From assembly GCA_013400155.1 (NCBI GenBank), contig VXBM01000129.1, positions 1,191,891 through 1,255,890 on the forward strand: a stretch of DNA of 64,000 bases, given 5' to 3'. Below the pieces are notes generated by a model. The model did no database searches, was not told the origin of the DNA, and saw only the letters and a list, made by a program, of their open reading frames with translations. A program made the translations under genes and the position numbers. This document shows positions 37,985-48,814 of the stretch, one piece after another; the stretch's first letter is position 1; each line of letters opens with the position of its first letter. This DNA comes from Helopsaltes ochotensis. Lineage: Eukaryota > Chordata > Aves > Passeriformes > Locustellidae.

Positions 37985-40900
37985 CTGGAAAGGAAATAAA
38001 AACACAAGTTTAATAGAGGAGAGAGGTTCACCTTGACCCATTCTATTTATTGCAAAAGGCACAGGAACACACTGCTTGCCCAATGGAGGGTCACTCTGCC
38101 CTGGCACAGATGTGTTTTACACTCCCAGTAAATTCCAGATGCTCAGAGCGTGCACAAGGAATGCATGATCCAACCCCAAAGCTTTTATGTCTTGCTTTGC
38201 TTTACCAAGCAGCCCTAGGAGAGACCAGCACATTCCCACAGCTCTCATTAATCCAGCTGCCAAACTTAGGCACTTGGCATTTCAGCCACACAGTTCTGGA
38301 TCTTTGGCTGCAAAGATGAGCCATGAAACTGCAAGGAAGAAAAATGTCAGGAAGGGAAACACTAAAGACCTCAGAGGCATGGTGCAGGATGTTGGGGATC
38401 AGCACCCTAGCAAGGCACTGCAGGAAGGGTCTCTGTCCCACATGCTTCTCCTGCATCCTCACTGTGGTTTCAAGCAGGATTCCTTCCAGGCAGGCACTAC
38501 ACACAGCACTAACAGCTGCCCCGTGAGGAAGCCAGATGTGCTGTCTTAGGCACAACTCACACAATACATTGCTGGTGTGAAACTTGGTGGCTCAAAGAGA
38601 TTTATGTTGCACCCATGTAAGCACTCTTATGTAACTAGTTCACTACATGCCATTTGCACGCAAACCCACAGAAAAGCTGCATTTTTGGTAGTTTGGGGTT
38701 TTTTTTTAATGTCATGTGAGCTGACAAAACATGATTCTTCAGCACCACTGTGAGTGAAAACACTCATTTACCTCATTTAGTGTTTTACTTCAAGAAACAA
38801 TTTAGCCCACGCTTGAAGTGTCAGCTAAATGACATAATTTAAAATAATTCTGAAAACATGCTAACTGTAAGAGGCTATAATCAGAGCTAATTACAGGGAC
38901 ATTCTGGAAATCCCTTGGCTTGGGGCTTTAGTTTTGATAAAGGGGATAACAACTTGTAAGCTATGATTCTTTTAATTATAACAATAGCAACCACCTTATT
39001 TTATATGGCTTCTTTCATCTCTAAAAACCCCACAGCTTTGCAAACTATACATACCACAGGGATTGTTTAGCCCAACACCAAAGTGAAGCCACTTACTCTG
39101 CAAGAAATGAGTAAGAGTTTAACAATACCTGGCAGTTCTGGGCAAAATTTGTTGAGTTAAAAAGGTGCAGAGGGAAAACCTAATTGCTCATGTGTCTCCT
39201 TACAAACACTCAGGGGATTTCTGGATGCCCACACTGACAGCCACCTGAGCTTGAGAATAAGGAAGGCAGATTTTATATGTGCCTGTAGACTCAAGGCACT
39301 ATGGAAGAAGGCAGCAGCACCACGTGGCAGCACCCTGTCACATTGCCCCAGCTCACCTGTCCACGTCGTGTGCTGGGTGACGACAAAGCTTTGACACTGC
39401 AGCTGGGAGTTACAGATGGCAGCGGCTTCCTCGGCGCTGTGAATGGACAGCAGGCAGCCCAGGTGGCTGTAGGAGGGCCAGCACTTGTAGGCTTCTCCCT
39501 CCACCGTTCGGAAACCCTTTAGGGAGATGTAGTCTGGGGACAGAAAGGGGGTGTCGAGGTTTTGCACGTTCAGAGACCAGTCACGCTACACAATCAGGGA
39601 AACTCTTAAAAGAATTGCAACAGTGACAGACTTAATTGACCGGCGAAGGTGGAGCGGGGTGGGGCTGCAAAGTTAAACCTTGCCCCGAGGTTCTGCAGTG
39701 GAGCAGAGGACAGCAATTCCCCCACCGATGTAGGAGAGGGGCCAGAGGTCTCAAGGGTGAAGGGAGAGGGGTGCCACTGCAGGGGTGGGTAAGAGGAGGA
39801 GGCTGCTGTGCAAAGCCACAGGCCCTCCATGTTCTCCCTGGAGAAGCCAACCTCAAAATAGCCTCTCCCACACCCCAGCCTCAACAGCAGAAGCTCATCA
39901 CAGATCCAGCACCAAGCTACATGGGGCATAGACCGACCCACCCATCACGGTGCTATGCACAGAAACAGGATACAGGGGAACCCCAGTGGGGGAAAGGGAG
40001 GCCAGATCCTGCTCCTGACAAGGAGACCTGACAAAAGATCTGACAAGCCTAAGCAGATGTTGTTCAGACTATTGTTCACTGACTGCTAAGAGTCTCTCCC
40101 CACCTTCCCACACCTCTAGGATGGTGATCATTTTGGCACAGTGCAGAGCCAACAGACAGGTGTTGTTGGAAAATACCAGTAATTCCTGTTAAAGCTGCTG
40201 GTCCTTCCATGCAAATGACCAGATATCTTTGTTCCTAGCAGTGCAAATTACAGTTCTTTCACATGTAAAGATATTTCCTTCTGCAAGCCACCATCACCCA
40301 CCACCTCGTGTGAATGCTCAGGAAAATGCCAGCCACAGTAACCACTGGATTTTTGAAACTTCCTTTTGATCAGCCTCGTCCCTACTACTGAATGAGTCCT
40401 TTTCAGAGGAATGTACCTCATAAAGTCACATTTATCCATCCACAGGTCCAACAGAATGATCTTCAGAGAAAAGGAACTTAGTGGCACCAAGGCTCCAGGT
40501 ACCCTGCCACACTCATCTCGGTGCTGTCACCTCCCTACTCTGTTTTCAAAATAACCTGTGCTCAGCAGGCAGAAGCCACCCAGTGAAATGGGAAGTTTGA
40601 ATATCAGCCCAGAAAACTGACCTGTTGGTCCAAAGGATAAGGATATCCCACTCAGTTTGCTACACCAAACAGTGTTCCCTTGAAATACTGATGTCCGTTA
40701 TGAGAAGAGTATTTGGAAGCAGAGCAAACACACGTCCATGCAGATTGTGTGTACTGCTTTTACTTTGCAAAGCCATACAATCATGCAAAGCTCCCATGGA
40801 AAAAAGAAACAACAAAAGCCTGCTCAAAAAAAGACACTTTTGGTGCTTTTTCTAGTGACTATAAACTGCCTAAATATATGGGTGATCAGAATTTGACCAG

Positions 40901-41545
40901 TTACCACGTGCCTTGCTCTCTCCGTAACAACTTAGAGAATTCAAAATCAACTACCTTTTAAAAGAAGAGGTCTTTTCTGCAGATAGAGCCCAGACTTGTA
41001 CAGATGTAAAACCTTTTCAAAAGCTTTCAGGGTTTCATTTATTCCGTATCGTAAATCACCTACATTTAAGGAAAAAGATGACAAAGATAATCAATTCCAT
41101 GATATACCATTTAGAGACTTCTAATGAAGAAGTTTATGACTATTAGCTGATACCTGTTGCATTCAGAATATCACTCAAAAGGGGCCGCAAAGCTGGTGGT
41201 GCAGAGTGTGGCAAGAGATAGGTGAAAAAATACCTGCAAAAAAATCCCACAGGCTGATTAGAATACAGTGCCTTCATTTCCCTAGTGATTAAGTTGTCTA
41301 CATTTTCCCGTGACTTGATTATCCATATGCAACTAGTAAGTCTGCTTTGGTTAGAAAGTTATGTTGGGGCACATCTTGGTGCCCCAGATGGTTCCTATGA
41401 GTTGGGCTGAAAACCTGGTCTTTGCTGCATGAAATCTACCTTGCAAAGCTTCATGCCATAAAGCTTCCCCTTATTTCCCTGGGTCATTTTTGTATCCTAA
41501 GCAATGTATCTCCCACCAAAAAAAAAAAAAAAAAAAAAAAAAAAN

Positions 41546-41599
<54 letters not shown>

Positions 41600-44500
41600 A
41601 CTTGTATAAAAGAAAACTCATACAAGATCTTTTTCTTGCCCTGAAAAGGTTTGACCTTCTTATTGCCCCCACAAAACACCTGTTCTAGGGAACAAGTACT
41701 CAAGAGACAAGTGCAAACTGCAAGGCTGCAATAATCTATGCAGGGATTTGCCCTTTAGCACTGAATCCTGGAAATCCAGGCTCTCTTACTAAGTCCTTCT
41801 GTGTAAATATCCAGTTGCCAAGGCTTCCTTCCAGGACGTGACCTTCCAAGCTTCAGTGGTGAGCAAAAGTCCCTGTGTTTTCAGCCGATGGCCTACACGA
41901 AGTGCTGCAGCAGCCTCAGCCCCTTGCCTGTTTCCTGCTCCCTTGCTCTTCCACAGGAACCCGTGGGGGTGTTTGGAGATGAAGGGAAGCACTGGCCAGC
42001 CTGTTTCCAACAACAGGGACTCAAAGCTGCCGGGGTTTTGCAGGCAGCCTGCACTGCTAGTGCTTTCAGCAAGCACAGCTCATGGATGTCAAGCACCAGG
42101 GCTTGTTTGGCAAACAGCAAATTTACAGGTGCAAGTTTTTAGAGGGCATTGGGGAAAGGGAGCAGCAGAAGAAAGATGCCTCCATTCTCACCAGACAACT
42201 GGGGTATTCTCCTGCCTTATAAGGAAAATAACTTGCCCCAAAGTGATCCTTAACTACCCCTTGATAGAGCTGAGGGGAAGCACCGCGTGGAAGAAGAACA
42301 AGGTGCTGGAGGCTTACATGGCAGGGCATGAGCTCAACCACCCCAGATCTTCCCCCGTGTAGCTGGACATACCGATATGCATTGAACAGATTCTTCTTTT
42401 CGTTTATTCCTTCACATTTCCCAGCCACAGAGCATTTGAGAGAGAAACTTTTGGTAGGGAAGTCGAGTGTGCAGTCATCATCTTCCTTGCAAGACAGCTC
42501 CTCGGTGCTGGCATCATCCATGTCTGTCACTTTTAGGTTTCCATCCACCATAACAAACTGCCTTGGCTGGAAATCCAAGAGGACTATTGAACCCAGAGGG
42601 GAATGTGCCAAGTAAAACAGCAGTTTCACAAGACTCAGGCAAATCTGAGAAAGAGAAGATGAATATGCATGGAAAAAAACAGATGAAAAACAGCTATTAA
42701 ATTGGAAGTAGAACAAAGGGGAGGGCATTCAATTAAATTAAAAGGGGAAAAAAGCATACAGAACTTAAAAGGTAATTATATGTATGCTGCAAAATTTATT
42801 ATCAACATTGCCACAGGATTTGACTGGTAAGTAGTTTAGCAACATTTTTTAAAAATGTGTGTACACAAAAAGAGACATTTGCAGTTAGAAGAACTAGAGG
42901 AGAAAGCTGTGAGGAAAACAATAGCAGCCTTCATGTTTCAGGAGCTATATTGATTTGACAGTTGAAATCAGAAGGGTTTTTCCCAGTCTGGCATAAAACA
43001 AATAGATTCCCCTCCCTTCCCCCATGCTGCTCAATACAGACTGAGGCTCCATGGTCATTAATACCAGATTCATGCCTTGCTGCATCACTCAGCAGTATGA
43101 ATTTGGGCACACAATCATGCTTCTGAAGAATTAATCAAGGCTTGCAATGTATTTATTACCAGCTTTTTTGCTTTTATGACAACCTTCTGGCAGCAGGGAA
43201 TGGCCAGACAATACCTGACCCAGCAGAAAGCTTGGTAAATTATTTTTAAACAAACTAGAGCTAGAGGAGCGCATTTATACTGCACCAGCACTTTGCTAAA
43301 GTAGCTTTTTGCAGCAGTTTTCATTCAGTGTCAGGAGCCCTGGCATCAGACAAAGTGTATCCTCAGCTAGGTGTGCCAGGCAGCCCACGTCACCCCTCGA
43401 CCCTGCTGATTGTGATCTGTGCAGGCGAGAGGGATTTTTTTCCCTTGGAACAGCTCGTACAATCCCTGGTATCTGATGTGGCTCATCACAGGGGAATCCC
43501 ATATGTTTAGACACCCTAATTAGGAAGCAGGACTAGACAGTGCCAGTGCAAATTCTGAATTACTGTCTTCTGCAGTCAAGAGATTATTAAAATCTCTAAT
43601 ACCACCATACCAAACTTTACTTTACCACTAGCTAATCCAGCATCGTGGGTTTCTTACAGGAGACTTTGGCACGTTTAAGAAGATGAGGTGCTAGGAAAGC
43701 TATGTAGAAGCCAGTACGGAATTGAGAAAGTAAAACTCCCCAGTCCAAGAGAAATGAGTGTGGAAGCTCTGATGCTATTGAAACTTGTTTAGTGGAGCAA
43801 TCATGAGAATCCCAGCTTTGCATCCCACAGCTGAGCGAGCAGTTGCCACACGCCCCCTCTGGCTCAGATGGCAAGGCTCCCCTTCAACATTAAGGACCAC
43901 ATGCAGACAGGGATTTTATTTTAGGACTTTTGTTGTGCTTTTATTTTGCCCAAAGCATTTCTTGTTGACACTAAGATACCCTTGTTTTTTTACAAGATGA
44001 TTTTTTTCCTCCTGGCATCCAAACAACTAATATTGAACCCCCAACTAAGCCCTTGAGGCAAACTGTAAAACAAGCTATAACCAAAGTAAGTGCCATGTCA
44101 CAAGTCATTTATATTCCTGGGGAGCATATGGGTCCCTGTGCAGGATGCCTAGGAGATGAGACAGATCTCACTGGAAGGGCTGCTATCCTAGCACCTACAA
44201 CAGGAGAAAAGCAGTTTAGTAGTGATTTTACCACAGTAATTCCTGAGGCGGCAAAAACAGAAACACCGCACAAACACATGGTGAGGGTCAGCTTGCTCAG
44301 CTTATTGCCTAGAACAGGTAACACACAGCAAACCACAGACTCGATGGTTTTCCCAAGTCACACTCGGATTGCTGAGGGGCATCCTGGCCCTTCTGCATAT
44401 ATATATATATATGTATACACACACACACATATATATAGGCAATATAGAGGCAAAACTAACGTTATTGTATAATAGAAGGTATTACCCACTGCCCCAGCAC

Positions 44501-45193
44501 CGGCTACGATTTTATGTTTATCTCGTCCCAGATGAAGTTCTTTCAACACTGCTCTATGGAGAAAGAAACTGTGAGACACCAAGCTAGGGCTCTGTTAATG
44601 TGATTTTAAAGGAATGAAAAGGAAACGATTTACAGACAATTTGCGGGATCAAACAGAGCGTCGGCAGGAGAATCCCGTTTGCCCCAGCGGTCACCACCGG
44701 CTCCTCGCCGGTTTGCCCAGTTTGTGGTCTAAAAGCGACTGATAAAACTCCTTTGCTTTGTTTTCTTACTTTAAATCTTTCCTCCCAGGGGGTCTGCAGG
44801 AGCTGAATCATCTCCAGCGGGGATCCCAGCTCCAGCATGGCTGTGACCCGCAGCTCAGCATCTCCGTTGTTGTCATAGCATTGGCCGTGCAGCTGCGCGA
44901 GAGCAGAAGCCACGGTCGGGGCGACGTCGCTGCCAGTGCCAGCAGATCTCGGCCGCCCGGGGACAGCGTGGGCACCACGGACGGACCGGCTCAGCCCGGC
45001 AGCAGCTCCCCCGCTCCGCCGCGGCAGCGCCTCCCGCAGCCCCTCACCCCGACGCGCCCGCCCTACCTTGACGATGCCGGGGTGCTGCAGGCGCTGCAGC
45101 AGCGTCACCTCCTTGAGCAGCTTGTAGGCGGCCAGGCGGCGGCAGCCGGCCGGCGCCCCGTACCGCTGCACGCACCGCCGCACCTCCCGGCCC
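37881..45193 (-). CDS. PKDCC-like secretory tyrosine kinase gene (whole span, 5' partial)
   Basis: Seven exons joined in phase: 45193-45067 (partial), 44892-44770, 42644-42373, 41233-41154, 41059-40955, 39533-39357, 37984-37881. The visible coding length is 988 bases, about 328 residues, against roughly 490 in mammalian PKDCC (VLK). That enzyme is a Golgi-resident, secreted kinase that phosphorylates tyrosines of secretory and extracellular proteins and acts in skeletal and lung development. Seen here: the C-helix region (KLLKEVTLLQRLQHPGIVK), a catalytic-loop equivalent (LLDFQPRQF), a metal-binding Asp region (VTDMDDA), a helical C-lobe (YFFTYLLPHSAPPALRPLL) and a C-terminal Cys-rich part (KCWPSY...GCLLS...TTWTG). 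All introns have GT-AG ends. The N-terminal anchor, glycine loop and catalytic Lys fall in the gap at 45194-45758. Its position next to a CYP46A gene suggests a PKDCC paralogue rather than PKDCC itself; this is inference, so no symbol is given. Confidence 0.88.
39357..39533 (-). CDS. PKDCC-like exon 6 (Cys-rich C-terminal part)
   Basis: Starts after acceptor tccccag with the split Asp, then YISLKGFRTVEGEAYKCWPS..., through CLLSIHSAEEAAAICNSQLQ, CQSFVVTQHTTWTG and donor gtgagc (177 bases). The CWPSY, GCLLS, QC-FVVT and TTWTG words are family signatures. By my recollection, mammalian PKDCC has one more Cys just before CWPSY that is missing here. Confidence 0.93.
40955..41059 (-). CDS. PKDCC-like exon 5
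   Basis: One hundred and five bases encoding GDLRYGINETLKAFEKVLHL and YKSGLYLQKRPLLLK, ending AAAAG|gtagtt. The match to the LEKVLHLYRSG region of PKDCC is clear. NET gives a second sequon. The last ten residues diverge, and the donor (gtagtt) is weaker than the others, but the phase agrees with exon 6. Confidence 0.88.
41154..41233 (-). CDS. PKDCC-like exon 4
   Basis: Eighty bases encoding the split Arg, then YFFTYLLPHSAPPALRPLLS and DILNAT with a split Gly at the donor gtatca. NAT is an N-glycosylation sequon, consistent with a secretory-pathway protein. Confidence 0.93.
41518..41597. repeat. 80-base poly-A run with internal N
   Basis: A pure A run interrupted by one N at 41545, inside intron 3 of the PKDCC-like gene. 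Like the run at 25880, it looks like an unresolved homopolymer or patched join. Confidence 0.95.
42373..42644 (-). CDS. PKDCC-like exon 3 (catalytic core)
   Basis: Begins ICLSLVKLLFYLAHSPLGS after acceptor ttctcag and ends in NAYR with CG|gtatgt (272 bases, 90 codons plus 2). It carries LLDFQPRQFVMVDGNLKVTD and then MDDA. The Asp of LLDF and the Asp residues of TDMDDA align with the catalytic-loop and metal-binding positions of this atypical kinase family. The segment SCKEDDDCTLDFPTKSFSLK followed by two further Cys and CEGINEKKNLFNAYR matches the PKDCC family. Confidence 0.95.
44397..44437. repeat. Compound (AT)n-(AC)n-(AT)n microsatellite
   Basis: Alternating AT, then GTATAC, about seven AC units, then AT again, within intron 2 of the PKDCC-like gene. 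No function is implied. Confidence 0.9.
44770..44892 (-). CDS. PKDCC-like exon 2
   Basis: Exactly 41 codons, phase 0 at both ends, with acceptor gcgcag and donor gtaaga. It encodes LHGQCYDNNGD... then TAMLELGSPLEMIQLLQTPW and ERFK. The ELG-P-EMIQLLQT-WE block is a signature of PKDCC, following the hinge. Confidence 0.92.
45067..45193 (-). CDS. PKDCC-like exon 1, 3' part
   Basis: The frame runs out of the gap and encodes REVRRCVQRYG...CRRLAAYKLLKEV...LQHPGIVK, ending on a codon boundary at AAG|gtaggg. It includes the C-helix Glu and the conserved hydrophobic stretch leading to the hinge. GC is very high and CpGs are dense, matching the GC-rich first exon of mammalian PKDCC. The start codon is not visible. 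Confidence 0.85.
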
Positions 45194-45758
45194 NNNNNNN
45201 NNNNNNNNNNNNNNNNNNNNNNNNNNNNNNNNNNNNNNNNNNNNNNNNNNNNNNNNNNNNNNNNNNNNNNNNNNNNNNNNNNNNNNNNNNNNNNNNNNNN
45301 NNNNNNNNNNNNNNNNNNNNNNNNNNNNNNNNNNNNNNNNNNNNNNNNNNNNNNNNNNNNNNNNNNNNNNNNNNNNNNNNNNNNNNNNNNNNNNNNNNNN
45401 NNNNNNNNNNNNNNNNNNNNNNNNNNNNNNNNNNNNNNNNNNNNNNNNNNNNNNNNNNNNNNNNNNNNNNNNNNNNNNNNNNNNNNNNNNNNNNNNNNNN
45501 NNNNNNNNNNNNNNNNNNNNNNNNNNNNNNNNNNNNNNNNNNNNNNNNNNNNNNNNNNNNNNNNNNNNNNNNNNNNNNNNNNNNNNNNNNNNNNNNNNNN
45601 NNNNNNNNNNNNNNNNNNNNNNNNNNNNNNNNNNNNNNNNNNNNNNNNNNNNNNNNNNNNNNNNNNNNNNNNNNNNNNNNNNNNNNNNNNNNNNNNNNNN
45701 NNNNNNNNNNNNNNNNNNNNNNNNNNNNNNNNNNNNNNNNNNNNNNNNNNNNNNNNNN
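45194..45758. other. Assembly gap (565 N) inside PKDCC-like exon 1
   Basis: The missing sequence begins inside the open frame of exon 1 and ends in CpG-rich DNA, so it removes the start codon, signal anchor and N-lobe of the kinase and probably the 5' UTR. The size fits: human exon 1 encodes about 160 residues upstream of the point where the frame enters the gap. Confidence 0.97.
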
Positions 45759-45960
45759 TCCCCGCGGACACCCGCTCACCCTCCGACGGCGGCTGTTTAT
45801 AGCAGAACACGCGGATTTCACGGGCGTGAACTTCGCCAGCCCTGTTAGAGGGTACCGCAGATTACAGCCGAGGGATGTACGACGAGTTAAAATCAGTGAG
45901 AACTGGGATATCACGTTCTCCTGCCGCTTAAAACTCTCAGGTTACGTTTCTATGAAGAGC
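45759..45960 (-). promoter_or_regulatory. Putative promoter side of the PKDCC-like gene
   Basis: CpG-rich sequence directly upstream (minus strand) of the gap. A TATAAA word lies at 45802-45797 on the minus strand, about 40 bases before the gap, and is a possible core promoter element. The short minus frame entering the gap does not resemble the PKDCC N-terminus. Confidence 0.35.
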
Positions 45961-47406
45961 AAACACTGGCAGTTTCTCTAATTAGAATGATAAACCCTAA
46001 TAGGTTGAATCAGCAATAGACTGCTTAAGCACGGAATTTGGTTTTTTTTCCAGCGGGGAAAAAAAAAATCAACCAAACCCGTCCTCCAGCAAAACCAGCC
46101 AAGGCAGGCAGAAAACACATTTATCGTTTGTTTGTGAGGCGATCAGATCGATCGGCGGCGTGGTGACACAGCTCAGGGCTGCCTTCTGTGACACGTGTAC
46201 CTCCACAGGACAGGAAAGCGTTTCCGACGCGGGTGCGGGAAGCAGGACAGGTGCCTGCCGCGGCTCTGTCACTGGTTTTAGACACGTGTCTGCACCGCGC
46301 TCTGCTGTGCAGAAAGGCAGTCAGATTAGCTTAGGGCAAAGGCAGATGCAGTTTGTCTGCTTCTCATTTAGGCAATATGCAGTTAACTCTCCTCACTGAG
46401 CAGCCTGAAACACCAGCCAAATGGGTGGATTCACTTGTTTATGTTTATGCTACTGGGTTAGAAACTAAAATAATGGTCTGCCTCTCCACCTGGTCTGCTT
46501 CATTTTCTGCCCTAACCTTTCCAGTGGCATAATTAGCCACTAGACCCTCCCCAGAAAGGGAGCAGGTGATGCACGGCACAGATGGGGTTGGAGGATGTCG
46601 CTAGCAGCGACACAGCCCTGCTGAGAGCCCACAGCTTCTGGCAGGTCGCCCACCGGCACACAGAGGGTGAGACTGCACAGGGCTGCCCTGGCTCAAGCAG
46701 TGCCTCGCAGTCCCTCAGTGCTGCGCTGCCCTTGGACACATCTGCTCCATCTCCCCCCTCCCTGCACAGCAGCGCCCATACCTCTCTCCTGACTCACTCA
46801 TAACACACTCTGTGTGCACTGCTTGGCTCACAGCCACAAGTCACCCCTGCAAAGGAACCTTTGTGAAACATCCCTAAGAAATTCAACTTTAACGTCACGG
46901 CCAGTGGGATGGAGATTTTCAGAGGTTACAGCAAGTCAGCTATCATGACTGGTTATCCTCAAGGCTATTTTAATTAAAATAATGCATATAAATGATCACT
47001 TTTAAATAGTTTCCTTCCCAAAAGCCTGCAGAAAGGTTCCCTTTCACCACTTGTTGGCTCAATACCACTGGAGCAGCCAATGAGACAGAGTAAAGTGCCT
47101 CAGCAGAGCACAGTTTTTCAGTAAGAGAGTAGGAGAACTGAACTCTGAGCTCAGGTCATTTCCAGATGGCAGAGTTTGAAGGGGGAAGGCAAAACAAATG
47201 GTCTGCCTACATGTCACATAAAATAATCAAGTGGAAAATCTCAGGCCTCCAGTGCTTATCCATGCACAGACAGGTTACAGGCTGATCCCAGAACAGCTCT
47301 TTCAGTAGCTGAATTTCCTTTGTTGCTTTTTAACCTTAATAGCTCTTTAATTACTATTCTTATTTTCAAATCAAGTATACATCTGTGTCATATTAATGAA
47401 TATTCA
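45961..47406. other. Intergenic region between the two genes
   Basis: No exon seen. CpGs persist to about 46300, suggesting the upstream shore of the CpG island, and the rest is ordinary AT-rich sequence. Confidence 0.4.
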
Positions 47407-47432
47407 TAATACCTCTCAGTGGAGAGGTATTA
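47407..47432. repeat. Perfect 11-bp inverted repeat
   Basis: TAATACCTCTC, loop AGTG, then GAGAGGTATTA: perfect 11-base arms with a 4-base loop. It lies in an AT-rich block (ATTAATGAATATTCATAA) that itself looks palindromic. The arms are exact, so recent origin or constraint is plausible. Confidence 0.8.
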
Positions 47433-48748
47433 AATGCATTTTCACCTGTGTTTCCAAGGGAATAGATGCCAGCTGTGTGTACTATTATCTAATTTCAGCC
47501 TGTCCTCAGCACTGTAATAGTATCAAGACCTATTAGAGAAGACTCTATAAAATAACAATGATTATTTACTTGCTTTACAGTAGCACGTAAGGATTCCTGC
47601 CAAGATCATGGCTCTGCTGTGCAAGGCTTTTTGCAGACTATGGCACAAGAGGCGGCCTTGCTTGACATATCTGACACCTGAAATGGGAAAGTGCTGCAGC
47701 AAGGATGTAGCAGTGGAGTATGTGATCATTTTTGTTCCTTGGAGGAACAAGTGTCTTTTTGTTCCTTGGAGGGTTCTGCCTGACTTTATTGCCTTTGATA
47801 GCATGTGAGCAGTGTGTGGAGCAGACGGGTACATGCTACAGATATCTGCTTTGTGACTGTATGGTCTCAGCAGCAGAGGCTGCTTACATGCAGGGAAGGC
47901 CTCCTGTTGCAGCTCTCATCATACAACCACCCAAGTGCAAATTCCACGTATGGTTAACCTCTGTGCTTGCACTAGGCCTACCAGTATTTTACACTTTCCT
48001 GTCTACATTCATTCCTTTATAGGCTATAGATGGAGCAGAAGGCTGTCCACTGTTCAGAAAATGTCAGGCTGTGCTATAATTTCAATGAGTGTGATTGAAT
48101 CCCATGCTTCTTAGCTTCTTCTGGCTTCCTGCAAGGGCTGGAATGAGATTCCTCTCATGAAAAATTGTCCTGGCACTAATGTTAGCTGGGCTGCTTTCTC
48201 AAAATGAGAAAGTATGAGTCTGTACATGAAATGTAGATGAAAAATTGGGAGTTTCCAGTGCTCCAGATTAACTGGGGTGAGAAAGCATCCCACTTTCCCA
48301 TGCCAGCACTGGAACTGTTTGCCTTCTGAAAGACAGACACCTCTGGGTGCAATTTCCCTAGTTGATTCCCTTCTATCCCAAGGAATCTACGCAGCAACAT
48401 TTCCCTATTTCTTGTCTATGACACTGATCTAGAAGAGATAAGATCGAGCTCTTGGGTTAGCATAAAAAACCTGGGGAGAAATCCTGGGGGGAAAGTTTTC
48501 CCTCTGAGCACATACATGAAAGTCCTGGGCATCAGCCCAGAAGAGGGAGGCAAGGAGTTTATAGGTCTGGGAGAGGGATCAAAGAAACCTGCAGCAGCCA
48601 CTTCAGAACAGGAGGAAGACTTAGACAGCTCTAATAAAGACTCTTGGGAATACGTGTCATCACTGGTGCCCCAGCCTTTGAGGGCAGCAGTTACTTTGAC
48701 TCCTGCCAGCCGAGCTTCTGGCTGTCTCCAGACAGTTGCTGTCCAGCC
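47433..48748. other. Intergenic, no gene seen
   Basis: No exon or nameable repeat. It contains a short direct repeat TTTGTTCCTTGGAGG near 47729 and 47758. Confidence 0.4.
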
Positions 48749-48814
48749 GCAAGTGTGCACATCTGGGGCAGAGTGAAAGCTGCAAGTGTGCACATCTGGG
48801 GCAGGGTGAAAGTC
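48749..48814. repeat. 33-bp unit present twice in tandem
   Basis: GCAAGTGTGCACATCTGGGG plus 13 more bases is repeated head to tail with a period of 33 and two or three mismatches. It is a simple local duplication and in frame by length, but not in a gene. Confidence 0.88.

Noticed and set aside
41838..42362. 174-codon plus-strand frame next to PKDCC-like exon 3.
   Set aside because: It lies in the intron on the opposite strand and has no family resemblance or splice context.
44584..45981. Frames of about 400 codons on both strands across the second gap.
   Set aside because: Only the part at 45067-45193 and 44770-44892 on minus is coding. The frames include introns and N.
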